This document shows positions 1 through 7,321 of a stretch of 11,829 nucleotides of DNA, piece after piece (within the stretch, counting starts at the first letter, position 1; every line of letters starts with the position of its first letter). Source of the DNA: DATKWV01 sp035529405. GTDB lineage: Bacteria > Planctomycetota > Phycisphaerae > Sedimentisphaerales > Anaerobacaceae. A program made the translations under genes and the position numbers. Location: positions 1-11,829 of the forward strand of contig DATKWV010000068.1 of NCBI GenBank assembly GCA_035529405.1. Reading direction: 5' to 3'. Below the pieces are notes generated by a model. It was not told the DNA's origin, searched no databases, and worked only from the letters and a program-made list of their open reading frames with translations.

Positions 1-1812
1 CTGGCTGAACTTGACCTGCAGGTCGGTGGGCCAGTAAGTGCCTCTTATGGGCATATGCAGTATCTGCCGGCCGTCAAAGCTGTAAAGCATATCCATGTAA
101 TGCCGGGGGCGAAGATTGCCTGCACCGGCCCAGTCGCTTACCGGTGTAATATCCATTAGAACAGCCCCGGTTTTATAATCGATTGTCTCGGGTATCTTGA
201 CGTCCTTTGCTGTCTGGGTATCTTTATTTACATACGGAGCAACCTTGCCTATAACTTCACCCACCTTGACTGTAAAGTCCTGGTTGTACCAGTAGCCCAG
301 CATATACCTGAATACCGTTATAGTCACAATCTTTGCAGCCTCTTGAACCTGCAGTGGGAATAAGTATGTTCTTTGAGGAATCCTTACCTCGTCGGTGATA
401 TCGGAATACCCGCTCCATAGAATCACATCGTTTTTAAATCCGTTGTCTTCATCCCTGAATCTATCCGTACCGGCAATAGGATTGAACACACCGATCCGCA
501 TTCTGTACTGGTAGCATTTTCCTGCTTCGACGGTATCGTCATTCATCCAGACGACTAAAGATTCACTGAGCTGCCTAAGGTTGGTTTTCTTATCAATCGT
601 TAATTCCTTCATTTGACTGTAAAAATCCGATACCTTCCTGGTTTCCTTCTTTTTTCTCACGGGCCGTTGACTTGCACGGTCTCTTTGCTGCGCGGTTTTT
701 CTTGGGCGGCGTGCGCTGGTTGTCCTGGTACTTGTAGGAGAAGGGGTGGCGACCGATAGAGGACTTAACGCCCATTCTTCGAGGCTCATTTGCGAAGTTG
801 TGGTTTTAGGCTTGGTGCGCTGCCGGCCGGCTTCCTCCTCTCGCTGCTTTTTTTCCGTTTCCCTGGCCTGACGCTTTTCCTGTAATTTAAGGTCCTGCAG
901 ATATTTGACATATTCTTTGTGCAGTGAGGGCGGAAACCATTCCTCCTGAGCCGAGGCTATCTGGTAACATTGCGGCTGAAGCAGGTCCTTCTGAAAATCG
1001 ATATTGTTGAACTGCAGCAGGCGCACCTTTATTCCGCCCGGCGGAAGCTGCCGCACGTCTTCGATGACCTTGAACATCTCTTTGCGCTGGTCAATCTTTG
1101 TCCGAGGCACGTCCTGCCACTGACTCCAGGGGCCCTTGTCGGGGTCCACTGAAAACGTCTGGTCGTTGTTGTTATAGCCCAGCAACTCTTGTCGTTGAAG
1201 CTGAACAGCCGCAAACACCGCTTCGGCCAGGCACGGGTCTCGCCATTCCGGGCGGATTTTATCACCCGCAAAACTGTCCTTAAACGCATCGTACAGATAC
1301 GAGACGTCGAAACTTCCTTCAACGGTAACAATGTCAATGTCGTTTGGTTCCTGCTTGGCCGCCGAATATGGCTTTTCCATGTTAACCTCTTCGGTGGGAA
1401 CGTATGCCACAGCCCGTATATGCTCGACTGAAATATCCGCAGGGGGATTAATGACGGGGATACGATATTTGGGCTGAGCGGCCATCGCATCCGAAACAGG
1501 ACGCGGAACAGGAGGATAAACCTGCAAATCAATATTGCTTATTGACGAATCCATAACTGAAAGAAAATCATTCAGCCGCGATACGTATGGTTGTACAGGT
1601 TCGCCCTTACGGTTCAGACTGGTCCTCAACCGCTGGGCCTGTTCGTTTATGAAAGTATCAATTTCACCGGCCGCCAGCTTGTTTTTCTCGTACTCGACGT
1701 AGTTGGGACTTACGAAAACGCGGCTTAAAAGAAGCCACGAACATACCACCCCTGTGAGAATAAGCACCATCTTCTCAATATGCCGTTCGAAAAAATTGCT
1801 TCTATTCTTCAT
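1..1812 (-). CDS. Membrane-anchored protein of the pilus platform operon, family not recognised (C-terminus off the left edge)
   Basis: Seen: 604 codons are open without a stop from ATG at 1812 to the window edge, so the C-terminus is missing. The start is the first ATG after the upstream gene, with a weak GAG ribosome site 8 nt before it. Residues 1-14 are short and basic, 15-33 form one hydrophobic segment (KMVLILTGVVCSWLLL), and the rest would face the periplasm. A mixed domain fills about 35-295. A highly charged Lys/Glu/Gln/Arg helix follows (about 298-333), then a Thr/Pro/Arg-rich basic linker (about 333-396), then a second domain from about 405 with VWMNDDTVEAGKCYQYRMRI, which looks beta-rich. 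Inference: as third gene after the PilM-PilN fusion and a PilO-like gene, it holds the place of PilP or another periplasmic adaptor to the secretin. I see no PilP sequence signature and no lipobox, so function is proposed from position and topology only. Confidence 0.85.
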   Translation of the reverse strand, partial: MKNRSNFFERHIEKMVLILTGVVCSWLLLSRVFVSPNYVEYEKNKLAAGEIDTFINEQAQRLRTSLNRKGEPVQPYVSRLNDFLSVMDSSISNIDLQVYPPVPRPVSDAMAAQPKYRIPVINPPADISVEHIRAVAYVPTEEVNMEKPYSAAKQEPNDIDIVTVEGSFDVSYLYDAFKDSFAGDKIRPEWRDPCLAEAVFAAVQLQRQELLGYNNNDQTFSVDPDKGPWSQWQDVPRTKIDQRKEMFKVIEDVRQLPPGGIKVRLLQFNNIDFQKDLLQPQCYQIASAQEEWFPPSLHKEYVKYLQDLKLQEKRQARETEKKQREEEAGRQRTKPKTTTSQMSLEEWALSPLSVATPSPTSTRTTSARRPRKTAQQRDRASQRPVRKKKETRKVSDFYSQMKELTIDKKTNLRQLSESLVVWMNDDTVEAGKCYQYRMRIGVFNPIAGTDRFRDEDNGFKNDVILWSGYSDITDEVRIPQRTYLFPLQVQEAAKIVTITVFRYMLGYWYNQDFTVKVGEVIGKVAPYVNKDTQTAKDVKIPETIDYKTGAVLMDITPVSDWAGAGNLRPRHYMDMLYSFDGRQILHMPIRGTYWPTDLQVKFSQ

Positions 1813-1845
1813 TTTTATCTCAATATCACTGCTTATCCCGGCAGG

Positions 1846-1882
1846 CGCCTTTGAAAGGCGGATTATACAAATTCAATCCGCC
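1846..1882 (-). other. Two overlapping inverted repeats between the second and third platform genes
   Basis: In the 96-bp gap between the genes at 1909-3195 and 1-1812 there is a perfect dyad at 1846-1860 (CGCCTTT, one base, AAAGGCG). A second perfect 8-bp inverted repeat pairs 1857-1864 (GGCGGATT) with 1875-1882 (AATCCGCC) across a 10-nt loop. They share 1857-1860, so both cannot form in full at once. No U-run follows on the minus strand, so this is not a classical intrinsic terminator. It could be an mRNA processing or stability element that sets the ratio of the two proteins. Confidence 0.4.
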
Positions 1883-1908
1883 AGCAAAACTTTCGCCCGT
1901 TCTTCTTA

Positions 1909-3195
1909 TCACCTGCCTCTTATGCTCCTGCCCGTCAAGCCCTGCTTCGATTCCTTGACAGATTCAGGCTTAATCGCGTCATAACCGCTTTTATTAAAGA
2001 TATACTCGCAGGCCAGATTCAGTTTTACCACGGCGTCCTGCCCGTACCGATAAAGCCGATGAGCAGAGTCCTGGCGGTCTACAGGCACCATATCATATTT
2101 CAAAATCGTTATCTGATTGTGTTTGAAAATCTGCTCGTTTGCCTGCCCGAAGTAGCCCTTGAATTTATGCTGCTTAACACTGCAAAGCTCTTTCATAAAA
2201 CGCAAAACCGCCTTTACATCGACAATAGCCTCTACGCTAAAATGCACAACATCGATGTCGTTGTTGGAGACCCTTTGCGTGCAGCTTTCCTTCAATGTCG
2301 CGGTTGTGGGCAAAACATATTCGCATCTCTTTTGTGTACCACTTGCCGTATACCGTGACACCTTTTCCCCGAAGCTTACACTTAACAGCCGTTTGACGGA
2401 CGATGTGTAAACACTGTCGGAATTGGCATTGACAGAACCTGCGGAATCGATAACGTCTTTGATAATCCAATAGGCCAGTTGCCAGCGCCAGCAATTATCC
2501 GTGTCTTCCTTGATACTCGTGTATTTGTACTCATTCCAGTAGTCGTACCCGGCCAGGTCATGGACATTGCAGTAAACTGAAGCTGATTCAGCCTTTTCAC
2601 GGCATAGTACATTTGTTATTTTCTCGGCTACCGTGCCGGTACCGGATGACCTGCCGAGGGCCGAACCTGTCGAAAACGACCCTGAAAATGCCGGCGCATA
2701 CGTACTGCTGCGGGAAGATTGTGCAGTTGAACCGCGTATGCTTCTGTCCAGCTCAATATCTGAAGGACAGTCCAGAGCGTTTACACGCACAAGTAATTGC
2801 TCCAACTCGCTGCGGTACTCCTGTCCGAACCGCTCGAAGATAAGTGCTGATGTGTCCTTGGGTTCAGGGAATATTCCGTAACTTAACAGCTGCCTTTGAG
2901 TGCTTTGCTTTGCCAGAAGCGCAAGCTGATTGGCGTCCGTTGCGTAATCCTGCTGGTACTGTTGCACAAGTTTCCACTGCTCGCTCGACGGGCTGTTCTT
3001 GCTGAGGGACTGAACGTTTTTGCCCGTCGAAACGCTGGTTTCGGTTATCTCTTTCGTCAGCTTGTCGCCCATAAATATCGATAATATTAACAGCATTAAC
3101 GCCACAACGGTTATAATAACGGGCACCAGAAGGCTCGAATAGGATGTCAGGAAACTTAGTTTTGCCAAAACATCTTTGTACCTGGAAGTATCCAT
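1909..3195 (-). CDS. Single-pass inner-membrane protein, PilO-like by topology and position
   Basis: Seen: 428 codons, ATG at 3195 with a weak GGTGA site about 8 nt upstream, TGA ending at 1909. About 20 cytoplasmic residues are followed by one strong membrane segment (residues 21-43, with VPVIITVVALMLLILSIFMG), then a periplasmic region. Residues 66-145 are Gln/Glu/Leu-rich and probably helical. Residues 151-190 are a Ser/Thr/Gly low-complexity linker. The C-terminal part (about 312-400) alternates strands and helices (VVHFSVEAIVDVKAVLRFMK, then ITILKYDMVPVD), which resembles the ferredoxin-like C-terminal fold of PilO/GspM proteins. Family knowledge: PilO pairs with PilN in the periplasm and aligns the pilus machine. 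Length is about twice a typical PilO (about 200 residues), mostly through the linker and the Trp/Tyr/Cys-rich middle (205-245). The assignment rests on topology, the C-terminal pattern and the neighbouring PilM-PilN fusion; sequence identity to known PilO is not obvious. Confidence 0.88.
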   Translation of the reverse strand: MDTSRYKDVLAKLSFLTSYSSLLVPVIITVVALMLLILSIFMGDKLTKEITETSVSTGKNVQSLSKNSPSSEQWKLVQQYQQDYATDANQLALLAKQSTQRQLLSYGIFPEPKDTSALIFERFGQEYRSELEQLLVRVNALDCPSDIELDRSIRGSTAQSSRSSTYAPAFSGSFSTGSALGRSSGTGTVAEKITNVLCREKAESASVYCNVHDLAGYDYWNEYKYTSIKEDTDNCWRWQLAYWIIKDVIDSAGSVNANSDSVYTSSVKRLLSVSFGEKVSRYTASGTQKRCEYVLPTTATLKESCTQRVSNNDIDVVHFSVEAIVDVKAVLRFMKELCSVKQHKFKGYFGQANEQIFKHNQITILKYDMVPVDRQDSAHRLYRYGQDAVVKLNLACEYIFNKSGYDAIKPESVKESKQGLTGRSIRGR

Positions 3196-3290
3196 ATTTC
3201 AGTTCACCGGTCTGTTATTCCACCTTTTCTTGTTCGACGATTACCACTCAATAGCCTGTAAACAAATTGTCAATTCCGCTGCATGCCTTA

Positions 3291-5474
3291 TTACGGCGCT
3301 GCCCGTTTCGGAGCATTTTTCCAGACAAACTTCATGTTCAACGCAAACCAGTGGTCATTCACCTCGTACATGACTTTACCCAACCTGTCCAGTCTTTGCC
3401 TTCCGTACTCGTTCATCTCAGGCACTCTGCTGATAATCTCCTTGGTCATCGGGTCAACAAGAACAGACCGAACACCTTTTATCTGGTCGCTTTTCTTTTC
3501 AGTGGGTGTCTCCGCCAGGCCTATGCCCTCCGGCATGCTGGCAAGCGGGTCCACCTCACCTGTTTGTATCTGAAAATGCTTACTGTCCGTTTTACTGAAT
3601 AACTCGAACGGGCAGTTACCATCCACGATATCGTCAGGATGCATAAGCCGGGTTATAACACCCCACTTACTGCTGTCTTCTTTAACACCCGGCGGGTCCA
3701 TCAGTTCACCCATGTTTTCATAGGGGCTGTAGCCGGCTATACTTACAAGAAATCCCGGCTTGCCTTGCTGTTCGGTGCTCTGTATGCCCCGGCCTGTGCT
3801 TGAGGGTCTGTACCCGGACCTGGCTGAACTGGGAGCACCCTCCATCATAATCTCCATGATTCTTTGCTGTTCGATAGCTTTCTCTGTCTCTGTCTTTTCT
3901 CTGGACACTGTAAAAGTCATCCCGCTGAAATCCGTAGTTTCCACGTCGCTGGTAAACTGAATCGACATGTTGGTTATAAACATCTGCTTTCGCTTCTTGC
4001 GCGGAATCTCCAGAATTGATTCCGCATCGCCGTCGGCAAAGGCCCTGTAAAGATTACTTTGCCCGGGATTGTTTTTCTTGTTGGGCAGAACAGCCAGCAG
4101 AACCTCTGTAAGCCTGGGTACCACGTCTCTGTATTGAAAATACTCGAACTGCTTTTGTATAGTCGCTTCAAAGGCCGGCGTTTTGCTTTCTTCTGTTGTG
4201 AGTTTTTGCTGACTTTCGTTTGCGGCCTGAATCAGGCTCCTGACTTCCTGTCTGACTCTGCTGTTGTCGCCGTAGGCTTTCCTGTCCAAAAGTGCCCTTG
4301 CGAACGATAAAACTGAAACCAGCAGCAGCATACAGGCTGCTGCGACAAAGTATTTACTTTTATTGGCCCACGCCATCGACCTTGCGGCACTGCGAGGCAG
4401 CAGATTACTTTCTATTTTCCCCAGGCCCAGGCCCTGCACACCAAGCCCGTAAACAATACCGAAGTCGCTTACATTCTCATGAAATTTCGCTGCCGAGACG
4501 TTCGGTGCCAGTGTAAGATTCTTGAAAGAGTCGGGTCTCTCAACGGGTATCTGCAGTGACTGCTGCAGATATTTCAGCAGGCCCCGCATCTTTGTACCGC
4601 CGCCGAAGGCTATTATCCTCGATAATTGGGTATTGGGATTGGAGTTGGTGTAAAAACCCAGCGAGCGCTGAATCTCCGATGATAAATCGGAAAAGACCGG
4701 CTTCATGGCCTGCAGTATCTGCCGGGCGTATTTGCTCATGGGAGCGGTACGTTTAAGCTTCTCGGCTTTTTGAAAATTCAGCTTGAAGGCATCCGCTATG
4801 GCCATGGTAAAGGCGTTGCCGCCCATGGGAATGGCCCTTTGCCACGGCGTTGATTTCGTACAGACAACCAGGTCCGTATTCTCGGCCCCTATGTTCAGTA
4901 TCACGGTGGCTTTGGTGTCGGAAGCGGTCAGGTCCGGCCGGTCGTAGAGCAGATAATTGTACAGGGCCATAGGAGCCATTTGTACATAGCGTATCTGGAG
5001 ATTTTCGGCGGTAAAATACTTTAATGCCTCGTTGACCACATCATTTTTTATGGCAAAAATTCCGACCCTGCTTTGGCCTGAGTCCGTTTCCGTGAGCATC
5101 TGCCAGTCCCACTGAACCTCACTGATATCGAACGGGATTTGCTGCGATGCCTCGAACTTTACGATTTCGGGGATGCGTTTTTGTTCCACGGGAGGCAGGT
5201 TCACAAACCTGGCAAAACTGTTTTGGCTGGGCATGGAAATGATGATAATATCTTTTTTGCCCACATTGTTTTCGGTTACAAACTGATGCAGACTCAGCGC
5301 GGTCAGTTCGTCTCTTTCAGCGGGTTTTACACTGGTGCCGCTGAGGATTTTAGTGTGCTCTATGTTGGCAAAGCCCACCACCTCCAGGGCCCCGCCGGCA
5401 TCGCTTAACTGCAGCGCCTTCAGGGAGCTGTTGCCGATATCTATTGCCCATACCCCGCCGAATTTCGTCGCCAT
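3291..5474 (-). CDS. pilM: Type IV pilus assembly protein PilM fused to a PilN-like membrane/periplasmic part
   Basis: Actin-like cytoplasmic platform protein of the type IV pilus/type II secretion machine. Seen: 727 codons; ATG at 5474 with AAGGGG about 7 nt upstream. Residues 1-350 are PilM: phosphate-1 loop AIDIGNSSLKAL (10-21), the PilM-typical stretch IPEIVKFEASQQIPFDISEV (101-120), phosphate-2 VILNIGAENTDLVV (191-204) and the adenosine loop IIAFGGGTKMRGLL (287-300). Then comes ESNLLPRSAAR (355-365), the NLLP motif that in separate PilN proteins docks onto PilM. One membrane segment (374-392), a helical stretch (395-450) and a long periplasmic region follow, with a Ser/Gly/Arg-rich linker at 546-572. 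Ordinary PilM is about 350 residues, so the second half is extra and has PilN order. First gene of a three-gene operon on this strand. The PilM call is firm; the PilN call rests on NLLP, membrane segment and topology; the last about 200 residues I do not recognise. Confidence 0.93.
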   Translation of the reverse strand: MATKFGGVWAIDIGNSSLKALQLSDAGGALEVVGFANIEHTKILSGTSVKPAERDELTALSLHQFVTENNVGKKDIIIISMPSQNSFARFVNLPPVEQKRIPEIVKFEASQQIPFDISEVQWDWQMLTETDSGQSRVGIFAIKNDVVNEALKYFTAENLQIRYVQMAPMALYNYLLYDRPDLTASDTKATVILNIGAENTDLVVCTKSTPWQRAIPMGGNAFTMAIADAFKLNFQKAEKLKRTAPMSKYARQILQAMKPVFSDLSSEIQRSLGFYTNSNPNTQLSRIIAFGGGTKMRGLLKYLQQSLQIPVERPDSFKNLTLAPNVSAAKFHENVSDFGIVYGLGVQGLGLGKIESNLLPRSAARSMAWANKSKYFVAAACMLLLVSVLSFARALLDRKAYGDNSRVRQEVRSLIQAANESQQKLTTEESKTPAFEATIQKQFEYFQYRDVVPRLTEVLLAVLPNKKNNPGQSNLYRAFADGDAESILEIPRKKRKQMFITNMSIQFTSDVETTDFSGMTFTVSREKTETEKAIEQQRIMEIMMEGAPSSARSGYRPSSTGRGIQSTEQQGKPGFLVSIAGYSPYENMGELMDPPGVKEDSSKWGVITRLMHPDDIVDGNCPFELFSKTDSKHFQIQTGEVDPLASMPEGIGLAETPTEKKSDQIKGVRSVLVDPMTKEIISRVPEMNEYGRQRLDRLGKVMYEVNDHWFALNMKFVWKNAPKRAAP

Positions 5475-5511
5475 TAGAAACCCCTTGTTTCGTGCGCGAA
5501 CATAAATCTAT

Positions 5512-5552
5512 TATTGTAAATCCACGGGTATCATTATAAATTATACCATACT
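5512..5552. promoter_or_regulatory. Divergent AT-rich promoter region between pilM and mtaB
   Basis: The 78-bp spacer 5475-5552 must drive both directions. On the minus strand two TATAAT hexamers are visible (complement of 5540-5545 and of 5533-5538), giving a pilM leader of roughly 50 nt; matching -35 elements are poor (TTTTCA or TGGAAA inside the mtaB start). On the plus strand TATAAA (5535-5540) with TTGTAA (5514-5519, spacing 15) is a weak pair. Its start point would lie only about 5-6 nt before the mtaB ATG. I see no Shine-Dalgarno sequence before that ATG, so mtaB could be translated from a nearly leaderless mRNA. Hexamer matches were made by eye. Confidence 0.35.
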
Positions 5553-6950
5553 ATGAAAACTTTTTCCATCGATACCCTCGGCTGCAAAGTCAATCAGTAC
5601 GAAAGCCAGCAGGTTCGAGAACTGCTCGAACGTCTTGGCCTAAGCCAGATACGCACCTGCGAAAGGCCGGACCTGGTAGTAATCAATACCTGCTGCGTAA
5701 CCGGCACCGCATCAGCTAAAAGCCGCCAGCGCATCCGCAGGGCAGGTAAACTAAGTCCTGGGGCCGTTATAATAGCCTGCGGCTGTCTGCCGAGCATCCG
5801 CACCGCCGAGCTTAATAATCCGACAGAAAGCGTTCGTATAATCCGGCATCGAACCCGTCTTGCCGTTGAGTTAGCCCAGATAGTACAGGGTAAGACCACA
5901 GCCTCCTGCCCAACAGCATCCCACGCCTGCCCGCATAGTTATATTAAACCACAAATGGCAGACGAAATCAAGTACAAAAAAAACTTAGTCGCAGTACCTC
6001 AGTTAATGGCGTTAAAGGCATTTAAGGGCCATACAAGAGCGTTTATAAAGGTTCAGGACGGCTGTGACGGCTGCTGCAGTTACTGTATCGTGCCCAAAAC
6101 GCGCAGTGTCCTTTCCAGCAGGCCGTCTGAGATGGTGATTCGGGAAGCAAGGGACCTTGTAGCGGCAGGGCATAAAGAAATTGTTTTAACCGGTGTTTTT
6201 ATCGGAGCTTACGGCCAGGAAAGCGTCAGAAGGACAAACTGGCCGAACGGAAACAATGAAAAACTGGCGCTGCTGCTGGAACAAGTATCTCAAATACCGG
6301 GCCTTTCGCGAATCAGGTTAAGCTCACTGGAACCTGCGGACGTAACACCACGGCTTTTGGATACCTTCTGCAGATGCCGTAACATTATGCCTCATCTGCA
6401 CCTGTCGCTTCAGTCGGGTTCCGATACGGTGCTGGAGAGAATGTGCAGGCAGTACGGCAGGGATGATTTCAGAAGTACAATTGGACTGATTAAGGACCGG
6501 CTGGACAGGCCGGCGATAACGACCGACCTGATAGTGGGTTTTCCGGGCGAAACCGATACTGATTTTGAGCAGACCATGGAATTGGCGAGTGAGGCTGGTT
6601 TTGCAAAAATACACGTGTTCAGCTTTTCAGCCAGACCCGGCACGGCGGCGGCGAAGATGCAAGATGTTGTGGATAAAAGGGTTGTGAAGAGGCGTTCTGC
6701 GATATTGCGGCAGCTTGACAGGGAACTGGGTTATGAATTCCGGCAGCAGTTTGTCGGCCAGCCGGCAGAGGTACTGGTGGAAGATGATGGTCAAATGCCG
6801 GCGGGCAGAACGGAACGGTATTTCAAAGTCCGCATCCACCCGAACGGTCATATTTATCAAAAAAACCAGCTTGTACGGGTTGAATTGACGGCAAACGGCG
6901 CAGATGCGGCGATGGGCAGGGTGATAAATAACGCGGGCGGGTGCTATTAA
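5553..6950 (+). CDS. mtaB: tRNA (N6-threonylcarbamoyladenosine(37)-C2)-methylthiotransferase MtaB
   Basis: Radical-SAM enzyme that inserts a methylthio group at C2 of t6A at position 37, beside the anticodon, in tRNAs reading ANN codons, giving ms2t6A. Seen: 465 codons, a normal length. The N-terminal UPF0004 domain (1-110) has the MtaB-typical DTLGCKVNQYES (Cys11), INTCCVTG (Cys47) and CGCLPS (Cys78), the three ligands of the auxiliary 4Fe-4S cluster. The radical-SAM domain (about 157-385) carries CxxxCxxC at Cys171, Cys175, Cys178, plus LSLQSGS (284-290) and GFPGET (329-334). The C-terminal TRAM domain spans about 395-458. The LGCKVNQYES form separates MtaB from MiaB and RimO. The third cluster motif reads CGCLPS rather than the frequent GCYAQ type, but the cysteine is kept. 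ATG 5553 keeps the full N-terminal motif, although no ribosome site precedes it. Monocistronic here: divergent from pilM, with a long spacer downstream. Confidence 0.95.
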   Translation: MKTFSIDTLGCKVNQYESQQVRELLERLGLSQIRTCERPDLVVINTCCVTGTASAKSRQRIRRAGKLSPGAVIIACGCLPSIRTAELNNPTESVRIIRHRTRLAVELAQIVQGKTTASCPTASHACPHSYIKPQMADEIKYKKNLVAVPQLMALKAFKGHTRAFIKVQDGCDGCCSYCIVPKTRSVLSSRPSEMVIREARDLVAAGHKEIVLTGVFIGAYGQESVRRTNWPNGNNEKLALLLEQVSQIPGLSRIRLSSLEPADVTPRLLDTFCRCRNIMPHLHLSLQSGSDTVLERMCRQYGRDDFRSTIGLIKDRLDRPAITTDLIVGFPGETDTDFEQTMELASEAGFAKIHVFSFSARPGTAAAKMQDVVDKRVVKRRSAILRQLDRELGYEFRQQFVGQPAEVLVEDDGQMPAGRTERYFKVRIHPNGHIYQKNQLVRVELTANGADAAMGRVINNAGGCY

Positions 6951-6968
6951 CGCAGGCGGGTGCAATAA
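6931..6968 (+). repeat. 19-bp imperfect tandem duplication spanning the mtaB stop codon
   Basis: Units 6931-6949 (ACGCGGGCGGGTGCTATTA) and 6950-6968 (ACGCAGGCGGGTGCAATAA) match at 16 of 19 positions. The first unit encodes the last MtaB residues (AGGCY) and most of the stop codon, so the mtaB 3' end lies inside a duplicated segment. Confidence 0.7.
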
Positions 6969-7143
6969 ACCTGCATAAACCGGCGGGACTTTGATGCAGA
7001 ACCGGGGGGATTTTCGGCTGGAAAAAACTCAAAAAAAATCGAACAATCAAAATTTGGGCAAAATTCGAACGTATTTGGCGGGTCGAAGGGCATTTTCGGC
7101 CTAAAAACGCGGGTTTGGCCTCAATCAAAACCGTCCACCCTCG

Positions 7144-7247
7144 AAAAAACGCAAAAAAACGCCCAAAAAAAGATGCCAAAATGACAAAAAAGCGCGGATT
7201 TTGCGCCAAAACGACAAAAAAACGCCGGATTTTGTACGATTTTTTTC
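7144..7247. other. Helically phased A/T tracts, predicted curved DNA
   Basis: Runs of four or more A or T are centred near 7146, 7156, 7168, 7179, 7188, 7200, 7209, 7219, 7231 and 7243. The mean spacing is about 10.7 bp, close to one helical turn. Phased A-tracts of this kind are known to bend DNA in one direction. Similar but less regular tracts occur from 7022 to 7130. Possible roles are a nucleoid-protein binding site or a boundary between transcription units; this is inference. Confidence 0.5.
7175..7235. repeat. 30-bp imperfect tandem duplication
   Basis: The unit at 7175-7204 begins GCCAAAATGACAAAAAAGCG and the unit at 7205-7235 begins GCCAAAACGACAAAAAAACG; both continue into CGGATTTTG. 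They differ at only a few positions, mainly one substitution in the first half and a one-base length change in the middle. The period is close to three helical turns, so the duplication also keeps the A-tract phase. Confidence 0.6.
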
Positions 7248-7279
7248 GCGCTATTTCCGGAATTGATTGACGCAAACCG

Positions 7280-7321
7280 TGACTCGGGGCTGATGACTCG
7301 TCGCTCGTGACTGGTGACCCC
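7280..7321. repeat. Degenerate heptanucleotide array (TGACTCG type)
   Basis: Read in steps of seven from 7280 the sequence is TGACTCG, GGGCTGA, TGACTCG, TCGCTCG, TGACTGG, TGACCCC. Four of the six heptamers start TGAC, in exact 7-nt register. This looks like a decayed short tandem array, in kind like the heptanucleotide repeats of some cyanobacteria, though no relation is implied. It is too short and spacer-free to be CRISPR. Confidence 0.5.

Noticed and set aside
1029..1532. A 167-residue open frame on the minus strand
   Set aside because: It lies in another frame of the membrane protein gene at 1-1812, whose own frame is open throughout with a membrane helix and sensible composition.
6971..6999. 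Possible mtaB terminator hairpin
   Set aside because: Six-base stem with a 17-base loop and no T-run directly after it; too weak to call.
7280..7321. Possible CRISPR-like repeat
   Set aside because: Units are seven bases with no unique spacers and no cas genes nearby.
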